From NCBI GenBank assembly GCA_004347925.1, contig QNVD01000262.1, positions 916-7,274 on the forward strand: 6,359 bases of DNA, given 5' to 3'. Source of the DNA: Hadesarchaea archaeon. Its GTDB lineage: Archaea > Hadarchaeota > Hadarchaeia > Hadarchaeales > WYZ-LMO6. How positions within the stretch are numbered: position 1 is the stretch's first letter; each line of letters starts with the position of its first letter. A program made the position numbers and the translations under genes. Under the pieces are notes generated by a model, which had not been told where the DNA came from, made no database searches, and worked only from the letters and a program-made list of their open reading frames with translations. Of the stretch, positions 1 through 5,319 are shown in pieces.

Positions 1-32
1 AGAGGGTGCAGGGGGAAGCCCATAGTGAGGCA

Positions 33-164
33 TCAGCTGCTGGGAAAAGGCTCCGAGATGTTCACCAGGGTGGAGACGGCTGGTCCTACCCCAGAAGGTG
101 ATGGAGCACGTCTGGAGAACTTCGAGAGGCTCACCTTCAGGGCCTCCTTCCCGGCGACACACAT
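33..164 (-). CDS. weak small ORF, hypothetical, possibly a gene remnant
   Basis: This is a 43-codon ORF starting at ATG (164-162) with a purine-rich GGGAG three bases upstream, which is a plausible but tight Shine-Dalgarno spacing. The protein begins MCVAGKEALK and ends NISEPFPSS. Residues about 10-34 (VSLSKF, then PSPSGVG, then STLV) faintly recall the N-terminus of the formiminotransferase-cyclodeaminase C-terminal family (FTCD_C). In that family a short helix precedes an SPTPGGGS-like loop. Here the loop glycines are mostly lost and the frame stops where the long helices should follow. It could be a chance ORF, a real small protein, or a decayed FTCD_C 5' end. I favour remnant or chance. 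Confidence 0.2.
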   Translation of the reverse strand: MCVAGKEALKVSLSKFSRRAPSPSGVGPAVSTLVNISEPFPSS

Positions 165-270
165 CTTCTCCCTTTGTAAACCCGCTTTCCTCCCGTCCAC
201 CCCTTTGCTGCTTCTATCCGCCTGAAACTTGGACGGCACCAGCAAGGGGGCGGGAGAGCTGGACGAAGCT

Positions 271-283
271 GAACAAAAAGAAG
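271..283 (-). terminator. T-rich tract after the tautomerase gene
   Basis: About 20 bases past the tautomerase stop, the minus strand reads CTTCTTTTTGTTC. Short T-tracts of this kind commonly end transcription in archaea without needing a hairpin. No stem-loop was seen next to it. The role is inferred from position and composition. Confidence 0.35.
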
Positions 284-303
284 GTGGAAGGTTAAAGGCG
301 GAC

Positions 304-507
304 TCAGGGGACCTGCACGTCCTTGAGCCTCTCGCTAGCCTGCTCCCCTCCCACTCCCCAGTTCTCCTTGGGCACCTCGTGGAGGATGACCTCCACCGCC
401 TCCCTGGGAACGCCCATCTCCACGAACACGTTGGTTATCCCCGCGATCACCCTCTTCTTGGCGGCGTTGGAGAACCCCTTCCAGACCATCACGTGCACCA
501 CGGGCAC
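304..507 (-). CDS. 4-oxalocrotonate tautomerase (4-OT) family protein
   Basis: The 67-residue protein starts MPVVH, so removal of Met exposes the N-terminal proline that serves as the catalytic base in 4-OT enzymes. The length matches the family's usual ~62 residues. The C-terminal part aligns well with the family, with a VILHE strand followed by ENWGVGGEQAS, matching the (F/W)GxGGExAS region of 4-OT. The two canonical substrate-binding arginines are not kept: the position of Arg11 is Phe, and the position of Arg39 is Glu (residue 38 counting Pro as 1). The substrate is therefore probably not a 4-oxalocrotonate-like diacid. It is a cytosolic enzyme, expected to form small-subunit oligomers. 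The start is GTG at 507-505, with an in-frame stop three codons earlier. A TTTTAG box about 26 bases upstream suggests a leaderless or nearly leaderless mRNA. It is divergent from the glutamine amidotransferase gene. Family assignment is firm; substrate and pathway are unknown. Confidence 0.85.
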   Translation of the reverse strand: MPVVHVMVWKGFSNAAKKRVIAGITNVFVEMGVPREAVEVILHEVPKENWGVGGEQASERLKDVQVP

Positions 508-528
508 GTGTCAATTCTCTCCCACCCC

Positions 529-537
529 TCCTAAAAC
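529..537. promoter_or_regulatory. AT island, possible shared divergent promoter
   Basis: In the 89-base gap between divergent genes the sequence CTAAAACTC stands out from GC-rich surroundings. Read on the minus strand it gives GAGTTTTAG, centred about 26 bases from the GTG of the tautomerase gene, which fits a TATA box driving a leaderless transcript. Read on the plus strand, CTAAAAC would start transcription near 558, leaving a leader of about 40 bases that contains the amidotransferase Shine-Dalgarno site. Use in both directions is inferred. Confidence 0.35.
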
Positions 538-596
538 TCTTCCGCCTCGGCGGCGCCCGGCAAGGGGAAAAAGGATTGGGGGGGAGAAGGGGAAGG

Positions 597-1346
597 ATGT
601 GCAGGTTGCTGGGGCTCATCGCCAGCGGGCCGGTGGACCTGGAGTTCTCGCTGGAGAGGTTCAGGCGGCTGGCCAGGGAGCACCCCGACGGGTGGGGGAT
701 GGGCTGGTACGAGGGGGGAGAGGCCAGGGTCTTCAAGCAGGGGATCTCGGCGCTGGACCCCGAGAGCAAACTCCCCCAGCTCTCCAGGAGCGTGAAGTCC
801 AGCATCATCCTCTGCCACGTGAGGAGGGCCAGCTGCGGGAGGGTCAGGGGAGAGAACTCCCACCCCTTCAGGTTCGATAACTGGATCTTCGCCCACAACG
901 GGACCGTGGACAGGGAACAGCTGAGGAGGAAGCTCAGGGGGAGGTACGCCGAGGGTCTCGAGGGCGAAACGGACTCGGAGGTCTACTTCCGCTGGCTCCT
1001 CCAGTGCCTCGAGGGGGAGGGGGGAGTGGAGGAGGGGATAGGGGTGGCGGTGGAGGAGGCGAGGAGGTCGGCCAAGGGGGCGCTGAACTTCCTCCTCTCG
1101 GACGGGGAGCACCTCTACGCCTTCAGGTTAGGGGAGAGCCTCCACAGGCTCAGGAGGGGGCCGGGGGAACTCTCGTGCTCCTCCCCCGAGACCGGGGCCC
1201 TGCTGAGGGGCAAGCTGCTCCGGGGGGAGAGGGCCGTCCTGGTGTGCTCGGAGAGGCTCACGGAGGAGGGGTGGGAGGAGGTGGGGGAGGGGAGCCTGCT
1301 GAGGATCGGAGGGGATCTGAGGGTTAGGGAGGTGAGGTTGCTCTAG
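597..1346 (+). CDS. class II glutamine amidotransferase (YafJ/GATase_4-like)
   Basis: The 249-residue protein is a stand-alone Ntn-hydrolase-type glutaminase domain that releases ammonia from glutamine. I chose ATG 597 rather than an upstream in-frame ATG at 576 because it gives MCRLLG, so Met removal exposes Cys2 as the N-terminal nucleophile required in this family. The stretch GGGGAGAAGGGGAAGG just upstream serves as ribosome binding site. Other class II landmarks are HPDGWGMGWY (29-38), HVRRAS (74-79, with the glutamine-binding Arg), ENSHPF (86-91), FAHNG (98-102) and TDSE (125-128). The C-terminal half, rich in short strands, completes the amidohydrolase fold and carries no fused synthase domain. 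Members of this stand-alone group are about 250-270 residues, so the length is normal. The ammonia acceptor is unknown, and no synthase partner is next to it. The gene is divergent from the tautomerase and converges on the small cysteine protein with a 24-base gap. Confidence 0.88.
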   Translation: MCRLLGLIASGPVDLEFSLERFRRLAREHPDGWGMGWYEGGEARVFKQGISALDPESKLPQLSRSVKSSIILCHVRRASCGRVRGENSHPFRFDNWIFAHNGTVDREQLRRKLRGRYAEGLEGETDSEVYFRWLLQCLEGEGGVEEGIGVAVEEARRSAKGALNFLLSDGEHLYAFRLGESLHRLRRGPGELSCSSPETGALLRGKLLRGERAVLVCSERLTEEGWEEVGEGSLLRIGGDLRVREVRLL

Positions 1347-1370
1347 CCCACGGCTGGCCAGGGAGGCGCC

Positions 1371-1583
1371 TCAGCCACCGCGCCTCTCCGCCCTCTCCCC
1401 TTCCTCCCTCAGCCTCCTCCCCTCCTCGCACCTCCTCCTCTGGGCGTGGTAGGCCTCCCAGCAGGGGTAGCGGTAGTAGTTGTCCCTGAGCAGGTGCTGG
1501 TAGACGGTGCAGGTTTCCCTGAAGGGGCAGATGCCGCAGAGGTCGGTGTGCCCGTCGGGGGGAGGGAAGCCTGTCCTCTCCAA
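1371..1583 (-). CDS. small cysteine-motif protein, unknown function
   Basis: I do not recognise a named family. The 70-residue protein has a compact motif, C16-x2-C19-x5-C25-x15-C41, embedded in LCGICPFRETC and a tyrosine-rich stretch ending YPCWEAYH. A fifth cysteine is at position 52. Four spaced cysteines suggest binding of a metal, either a [4Fe-4S] cluster or zinc; I infer this from spacing only. From about residue 46 the chain becomes an Arg/Glu-rich helix, which could contact nucleic acid or a partner. The start is TTG at 1583-1581, four bases after a GGTGA Shine-Dalgarno sequence, with an in-frame stop four codons upstream. No ATG alternative exists in frame. The non-repetitive cysteine block and good ribosome site argue it is real. 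It lies downstream of an ATPase gene, with an apparent terminator between them, and converges on the amidotransferase gene. Confidence 0.6.
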   Translation of the reverse strand: MERTGFPPPDGHTDLCGICPFRETCTVYQHLLRDNYYRYPCWEAYHAQRRRCEEGRRLREEGERAERRGG

Positions 1584-1604
1584 CCTTTCACCTCACCTAT
1601 CCCG

Positions 1605-1640
1605 AAAAAAATGCAAAAACGCCGGCCTCCCAGAGGCCGG
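1605..1640 (-). terminator. hairpin plus T-tracts downstream of ATPase 1
   Basis: CCGGCCTC (1622-1629) and GAGGCCGG (1633-1640) form a perfect 8-bp stem with a 3-base loop. On the minus strand the stem is followed by five T (1619-1615) and then seven T (1611-1605). This has the shape of an intrinsic terminator for minus-strand transcription arriving from the ATPase gene ending at 1759. It sits just ahead of the small cysteine-protein gene, so that gene may depend on readthrough or its own promoter. Confidence 0.6.
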
Positions 1641-1647
1641 ATAAGTC

Positions 1648-1722
1648 CTCAGCTCAGGGGGGGTAGGTGTACTTCGACCTGCCCAAGGAGGAGGGGGGAC
1701 ACGGCTCCTCTCCCCGCTGAGG
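1648..1722. other. inverted-repeat cluster, possible three-way-junction RNA
   Basis: CCTCAGC (1648-1654) pairs with GCTGAGG (1716-1722), enclosing two hairpins. The first is GGGTAGGT (1661-1668) with ACCTGCCC (1677-1684), eight pairs including one G-U type. The second is GAGGAG (1688-1693) with CTCCTC (1705-1710). Together they make a possible three-way junction of about 75 nt in the 3' region of ATPase 1. It lacks tRNA consensus loops. GC-rich, purine-skewed DNA forms such pairs easily by chance, so this is a candidate only. Confidence 0.25.
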
Positions 1723-1745
1723 GGGCCCAAACCGTGGCCCCCCTC
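1719..1745. repeat. GC-rich inverted repeat after ATPase 1 stop
   Basis: GGGGGCC (1721-1727) pairs with GGCCCCC (1736-1742) around an 8-base loop. On the minus strand the alternative register TGAGGGGG with CCCCCTCA gives an 8-bp stem plus two inner pairs past one mismatch. It lies 14 bases beyond the ATPase stop. It could protect or shape the mRNA 3' end, and it has no T-tract of its own. Confidence 0.4.
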
Positions 1746-1758
1746 ATCAGGACCGCGC

Positions 1759-3054
1759 TTAACGGGTCTGGCCTCCCGGGAGACCCGATTCCGACCCTCC
1801 CAGCAACCTCTCCCTGTACAGGATGAACCGGAGCAGGGGAACCAGCTCCAGCCCGTCCAGCCTTCCCATCTCCTCCCTGGTGATGACGAGGCCCCTCTCC
1901 AGCCCAAAGCGCCTGCAGAAGGCCCGGATGCCGCGAAGGTCCCGCTCCCGGACCTTCTGCGCGTACTTCACCTCCACGGGCATCGTTCTTCCGTTCCTGA
2001 GCACGAAGTCCACCTCCAGGTCCCTCAGCCGCCAGTAGAACTGGGCTCCGGTTTCGCTCATGACCAGGGTCTCGATCACCCTCGTGTGGTCCTGGGTCGT
2101 GCACAGGCTTGGATGGCAGGGGTAACCCTTGCGGTTCTTGCGGCTAACCGCGAGCATGGATCCGCGGAGGTTGCTCAGGCGCCTGATGACGAAGGAGAGT
2201 TCGAGATAGCTCAGGTAATCCCCGACGGTTTTCTTGGCCCTGCCCAGCTCCTTGGACAGGGAATCGACGTTCAGAACCATCCCCGGGCTGGAGCATAGGA
2301 GTTCGGCCAGGAGCTTCAGGAGTTCGGGCTCGCTGGCGGGAAAGCTCTGCGGGATGTCCCGGTAGAGGATTCGCTCCAGCACCAGCTCCCTGACGTAGCG
2401 TCTGGCCTCCTGGTCTCCCGCCCGGACTATCTCCGGAAACCCCCGGAGCAGGAACTCCTGGAGGTGGATGGAGAGCCTGCGCTCGGAGATCTCGAAATCC
2501 TCCGGGGGAGGGGGGCTTTCCCCGTACCGCAGGCGCAGGAACTCCACGAAGGAAAGGGGGTCGAGCCTGTGGAAGACGCACCTCCCCGCCAGGGATTCCC
2601 CGGCGCCGCGCATGAGGTTAAGGCTGGCGGACCCGGAGAGCACTAGCTTGAGGTTGGGGTTGAAGTCGTAGAGGAGCTTCACCTCCTCGGGCCATCCGGG
2701 AAGCTTGTGCACCTCGTCCAGGAAGAGGTAGATCCTGCGGTCCCTGAGCCTGGACCTGAGCACGCGCTCCTCGTACTCCCGGAGCAGCCCGCGCAGGTCC
2801 CTCGAGCGCTCGTCGAAGGTGAAGTAGAGGATGCTCCTGGGATCCGTTCCTCGCCTCAGGAGGTGGTCGATGAGCTGGAGCATCAGGGTGGTCTTCCCGG
2901 TCCGGCGCAGGCCCACTATCACCTCCGCTTGCCGCCGGTCGAGCGAGTCCCTGAGCTCCTGGAAGAGCGTCCTCGGCTGGGAGGGAAGGAGGTCGCGGGG
3001 AACCTCACCTGTCTCCCACCAGGGGTTCAGATCATACACGTTAGTTAATTTCAC
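1759..3054 (-). CDS. AAA_14/DUF4143 family ATPase (ATPase 1)
   Basis: This 431-residue protein is a P-loop ATPase of the archaeal/bacterial AAA_14 plus DUF4143 architecture, of usual length for the family. Visible motifs are Walker A GLRRTGKT (48-55), Walker B IYLFLDE (108-114) followed by VHKLPGW, and a sensor-1-like SGSAS (140-144). An N-terminal YDLNPWW (7-13) is typical of one subgroup. A helical/winged-helix middle leads to a C-terminal PD-(D/E)XK-like fold with D349 and E361-V-K363, the remnant nuclease signature of DUF4143. Cellular role is unsettled for the family; nucleic-acid or partner remodelling has been suggested, and I infer nothing firmer. The start is GTG 3054-3052; GTG at codon 6 is an alternative, since no Shine-Dalgarno precedes the first and TATA-like DNA is very close. 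It shares only family motifs with ATPase 2, so it is not a recent duplicate. The last ~15 residues (GGSESGLPGG region) are unlike the core and overlap an inverted repeat. Confidence 0.85.
   Translation of the reverse strand: MKLTNVYDLNPWWETGEVPRDLLPSQPRTLFQELRDSLDRRQAEVIVGLRRTGKTTLMLQLIDHLLRRGTDPRSILYFTFDERSRDLRGLLREYEERVLRSRLRDRRIYLFLDEVHKLPGWPEEVKLLYDFNPNLKLVLSGSASLNLMRGAGESLAGRCVFHRLDPLSFVEFLRLRYGESPPPPEDFEISERRLSIHLQEFLLRGFPEIVRAGDQEARRYVRELVLERILYRDIPQSFPASEPELLKLLAELLCSSPGMVLNVDSLSKELGRAKKTVGDYLSYLELSFVIRRLSNLRGSMLAVSRKNRKGYPCHPSLCTTQDHTRVIETLVMSETGAQFYWRLRDLEVDFVLRNGRTMPVEVKYAQKVRERDLRGIRAFCRRFGLERGLVITREEMGRLDGLELVPLLRFILYRERLLGGSESGLPGGQTR
1763..1787. repeat. inverted repeat inside the ATPase 1 3' end
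   Basis: CGGGTCT (1763-1769) and AGACCCG (1781-1787) form a perfect 7-bp stem with an 11-base loop that contains the palindromic CTCCCGGGAG edge. It covers the last codons of the ATPase gene and encodes its odd Gly/Ser/Pro tail. It belongs to the run of hairpins that extends to 1622. Confidence 0.5.
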
Positions 3055-3060
3055 TTTACT

Positions 3061-3077
3061 AATATTTAACTTTTAAG
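3061..3077 (-). promoter_or_regulatory. TATA-like AT island before ATPase 1
   Basis: The minus strand reads CTTAAAAGTTAAATATT, ending seven bases before the GTG start, and is by far the most AT-rich stretch nearby. With usual archaeal spacing (TATA centre about 26 bases from the transcript start), initiation would fall near 3040-3048, at or just inside the ORF. This favours a leaderless mRNA and leaves the first codon uncertain between GTG 3054 and GTG 3039. Confidence 0.45.
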
Positions 3078-3168
3078 GATAAGATGGTTGACCAATGAGG
3101 AAAAGTGCGGGCCACTCGTCGCTGGATCCCCCCCCTGACCTTCAACTCCTCCCGGGTTTGAGTTTCCC

Positions 3169-3528
3169 CTAGCCCTCCGCTTCCAGTATGCGGGTTATCT
3201 CCCCGATCACGAACTCGGCACTTTTTATGGCCTCCCTGGCTTCATCTTCGGAGGCGAAAAAGTCAAGCCGGTAGAGATCCGTGTGCCTGAGATTCCTAAA
3301 CCTGTCAAGCAGAAAAACGACCTCTTTGGGCAGGTCCCCTTTGGCCACGTACTTCTCTTCCAGATACCTTGCCACGCAGTAATGGCTCTTCTCCCTGAGA
3401 CCGTCCCTGAAGAGATGGCTCTCGCAGCGTGAAACATGGCGGAGTAGGAGCTCACCAGGGAGCTATCGAGCAGGCCATGTTCGAGATTCTTACCTGGCCT
3501 CCTCCAACCACCTGTGGACCCTGGCCAA
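3169..3528 (-). pseudogene. HEPN-domain protein, broken by two frameshifts
   Basis: Three frame segments together encode one HEPN protein. Segment one starts at TTG 3528-3526, preceded by a GAGGT ribosome site, and reads MARVHRWLEEAR before a TAA at 3492-3490. Skipping one T at about 3492 moves to the next frame, which reads KNLEHGLLDSS then SSYSAMFHAARAI, the classic HEPN helix. A missing base near 3411-3416 returns to the first frame: LFRDGLREKSHYCVARYLEE and on to ITRILEAEG and a TAG stop. Correcting both gives 119 residues, normal for a minimal HEPN. The putative RNase motif R-x4-6-H is present as R76-x5-H82 (RFRNLRH). HEPN proteins of this kind usually act as toxins or RNases with a nucleotidyltransferase (MNT) partner; no MNT gene is seen in this window. 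The gene follows ATPase 2 by 21 bases, probably in one operon. Either a recent pseudogene or two sequence errors would explain it. Confidence 0.8.
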
Positions 3529-3549
3529 GCTACCTCAATCCTCGGCGAA

Positions 3550-4797
3550 TCAGGCGAAGTAGTGCGGGAGGTAGGCCACCCTCGTCCCCGAGATCTCCCT
3601 TACCCCGAACTCCCCCTCCGTGAACACTATTGCCCTCTTCGGTCTGTAGGACTTCAGAAAGCTGCTGAATCCCCTCCCGGGCCTCGCCTTTCCGGTCTTC
3701 ACCTCCACGGGCACCGGCTCACCGGAGTCTCCCAGGATGAAGTCGATCTCCCCCTTCCCGGCGGTCCTCCAGAAGTGGAGCTTTTCAAAGCGGGACCTGA
3801 GCTGGATGAACACGTGGTTCTCCAGCAGCCTTCCCCTGTCCTCCCGCTCTGCGAGGGGGCCGAAGCGGTTCAGCAGGAAGTTCCTGAGCCCCGTGTCGAG
3901 GAAGTAGAGCTTTTTGGACTTCCTGAGCTCGGTGACCAGGTTGCGGAAGAAGGGGGGGAGGAGTTCTATCACATAGGTCTGTCTGAGGAGGGAGAGGTAG
4001 CTCAGGAGGGTCCTGAAGTCGATCCCGAGCTCACGGCAGGCATCCGCATGGTTCAGGAGGCCGCCTATCTGGAAGCTCAAGAACCTCATGAGCTCCTGGA
4101 ACTTTTCCGGATTCTTCACCCTGAGGAAGTAGAAGATGTCCCTCTCAAGGTAGGTGGTGACGAGGTTGCGCAGGAGCTCCCGCTTGATCTCCTGGCTGGG
4201 CTCCTTAACCACCGCCGGAAAACCGCCGAAGATCACGTACTCCTCGAGCAGGGACTGAAACTCCCGCTCAAAGATGGGCTCGGCCTCCAGCTTTTCCTCC
4301 CTCAGGAAGCCGGAGAGGGACTCCAAGAAGCCGAGGTAGGTCCTGTGCAGGTCCCCGGCCCTCCACCTCAGGAACTCCTCGAAGGTGAGGGGCAGGAGCT
4401 CGAAGTAGATGGCCCTCCCCACCAGATGCTTCCCCACCTCCACCTTGATGTCGAAGGAGCCGGAGCCCGTGGCGATGATCTTCAGCCTCTCCCCGTAAAG
4501 GTCGAACAGGAGCTTGAGCTTCTGCCCCACGTCGCCAAGGTACTGGGCCTCGTCCAGGAGGAGGACCGACTTTTTCCTCTCCAGAATCCTCTCCGCCACC
4601 GCCTTCGGATCCTTCTCAAAAGCCTCCCTCCAGCTGGGGTCCTCGAGGGTGAGGTACTCCGAGTCCTTCAGGAGCTCGTGGAGGTGGAGGAGGAGGGTGG
4701 TCTTGCCGCTCTGCCTGGGCCCCTTCAGGAGGAGATACTCTTTTCTCCCCAGCCATTTTTCCAACTTTTCTTCTATTTTTCTTGGATAGTATTCCAC
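3550..4797 (-). CDS. AAA_14/DUF4143 family ATPase (ATPase 2)
   Basis: This 415-residue P-loop ATPase has the AAA_14 plus DUF4143 layout. Walker A is GPRQSGKT (26-33), Walker B VLLLDE (78-83) followed by AQYLGD, and the sensor-1-like motif is ATGSGS (109-114). Next come the family's conserved GGFPAVV and YLERDI segments, and a middle helical domain. The DUF4143 end contains KKLYFLDTGLRN and a PD-(D/E)XK-like active-site remnant: E350 and D352 (GEIDFIL), then E365-V-K367. It is complete and has no frameshift. The start is GTG 4797-4795; TTG at codon 12 is a weaker alternative. A TATA-like TTAAATTA centred about 27 bases upstream fits a leaderless transcript from this GTG. The HEPN gene follows 21 bases downstream, so the two are probably co-transcribed. 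The biochemical role is unproven in the family. A link to HEPN-type toxins or defence is suggested only by context. Confidence 0.88.
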   Translation of the reverse strand: MEYYPRKIEEKLEKWLGRKEYLLLKGPRQSGKTTLLLHLHELLKDSEYLTLEDPSWREAFEKDPKAVAERILERKKSVLLLDEAQYLGDVGQKLKLLFDLYGERLKIIATGSGSFDIKVEVGKHLVGRAIYFELLPLTFEEFLRWRAGDLHRTYLGFLESLSGFLREEKLEAEPIFEREFQSLLEEYVIFGGFPAVVKEPSQEIKRELLRNLVTTYLERDIFYFLRVKNPEKFQELMRFLSFQIGGLLNHADACRELGIDFRTLLSYLSLLRQTYVIELLPPFFRNLVTELRKSKKLYFLDTGLRNFLLNRFGPLAEREDRGRLLENHVFIQLRSRFEKLHFWRTAGKGEIDFILGDSGEPVPVEVKTGKARPGRGFSSFLKSYRPKRAIVFTEGEFGVREISGTRVAYLPHYFA

Positions 4798-4805
4798 GAT
4801 TAATT

Positions 4806-4830
4806 CTATAAAAATTGCAGTAATTTAAGG
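4806..4830 (-). promoter_or_regulatory. promoter region of ATPase 2
   Basis: Two TATA-like boxes occur on the minus strand: TTAAATTA (4828-4821) and TTTTTATAG (4814-4806). The first is about 27 bases from the GTG start and suits a leaderless transcript beginning there. The second is a better match to the archaeal TATA consensus but would put the transcript start inside the ORF, near codon 4. The region separates ATPase 2 from the zinc-finger gene upstream, implying independent transcription. Confidence 0.5.
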
Positions 4831-4854
4831 TTTGGGGCTCCAAAAACCCTGTGC

Positions 4855-5301
4855 TCAGGTCCTGAGCGAGGGGCCGGCCGAGAGCTTCGGGGGAACGAGC
4901 TGGAGCTCTCCGCTCCTCCTCACCAGCACGTTGGCGCCCCTCCCCTCCCTGTGGTACATGAAGACGAGGACCAGATCCTCCCCGTAGGCCTCCTTCTCCC
5001 ACTCGTAGGGGTGGGGATAGGAGGGATGGAGATCCCAGGCGTAGGGGTAGTGGGAGTACCCCAGGCCCTCCATGATCCTGTCCACCTCCCTTTGTACCTC
5101 CCAGACGGCCTTCCCCAGCTTTTCCGAGACCTGAACCGACCTGAGCTCCTCCACCGCCCTGACCAGCTCCCCGCTCACCCTCCCGACCTTGGTGATCTCC
5201 AGGGGCAGACAGGAGGAATGGTAAGGCTTCCCGTCCCAGAAGTACACCCTCCCCTCGATTGCCTTCCCGCAGGAGGAGCAGACCCTCTCGGACCCCATCA
5301 T
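4855..5301 (-). CDS. half-LIM zinc-finger protein, function unknown
   Basis: The protein (about 148 residues from this start) opens with CSSCGKAIEGRVY, then KPYHSSC. The spacing C-x2-C-x16-H-x2-C is the first half of a LIM zinc finger, so one zinc ion is expected. A helical, charged segment follows (ELVRAVEELRSVQVSEKLGK, then an EVQREVDRIMEGL stretch) that may form a coiled coil. After it come an aromatic/proline/histidine-rich patch (YSHYPYAWDLHPSYPHPYEW) and a strand-forming end (DLVLVFMYH, ANVLVRR). I do not recognise a named family. An upstream in-frame ATG at 5322 would add seven residues, but that codon lies inside a TATA-like CTTTTATG, so transcription would start near 5298 and the ATG pair at 5301/5298 is preferred. 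It is divergent from the metallo-beta-lactamase gene and lies 57 bases upstream of ATPase 2, which has its own promoter. It may be a regulatory or adaptor protein; that is a guess. Confidence 0.7.
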   Translation of the reverse strand: MMGSERVCSSCGKAIEGRVYFWDGKPYHSSCLPLEITKVGRVSGELVRAVEELRSVQVSEKLGKAVWEVQREVDRIMEGLGYSHYPYAWDLHPSYPHPYEWEKEAYGEDLVLVFMYHREGRGANVLVRRSGELQLVPPKLSAGPSLRT

Positions 5302-5319
5302 CCCCGCTTCTTCCACGCC

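Larger units (their letters stand above)
1..303. other. left-edge stretch without a confident gene
   Basis: No reading frame here matches a family I can name with confidence. The plus strand is purine-rich over roughly the first 130 bases and pyrimidine-rich afterwards. One plus frame stays open from base 1 to a stop at 225, but its translation ends in a low-complexity Pro/Leu/Ser tail and looks non-coding. The best minus-strand candidate, at 33-164, is listed separately. No tRNA or rRNA signature was seen. The stretch may be an intergenic region or an eroded gene end. Confidence 0.4.

Noticed and set aside
335..1112. Long ORFs on both strands overlapping the tautomerase and amidotransferase genes
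   Set aside because: They are frame shadows of purine-rich coding strands with low-complexity Pro/Arg/Gly translations and no recognisable domain.
1661..1684. tRNA T-arm, suggested by a stem around a loop containing TTCGA
   Set aside because: The loop has 8 bases and not the conserved pattern, and no acceptor, D or anticodon arms can be drawn around it.
1652..1750. C/D-box small RNA on the minus strand (box C-like CTGATGA at 1750-1744 and CTGA at 1657-1649)
   Set aside because: The boxes are about 90 nt apart, no D'/C' pair fits, and terminal stems are missing; archaeal C/D RNAs are usually 50-65 nt.
1719..1753. Hammerhead ribozyme core, because CTGATGAG is followed by a GC-rich stem
   Set aside because: The required GAAA after stem II is absent (TCAGC instead), and no matching stems I and III were found.
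3096..3171. 25-codon plus-strand ORF in the gap between ATPase 1 and HEPN
   Set aside because: It is short, Pro/Ser-rich, has no convincing ribosome site, and ends where the HEPN stop lies on the other strand.
3514..4803. 429-codon plus-strand ORF opposite ATPase 2
   Set aside because: It is an antisense shadow: its Leu/Glu/Pro-rich translation lacks motifs, while the minus strand encodes a complete ATPase with Walker A and B.
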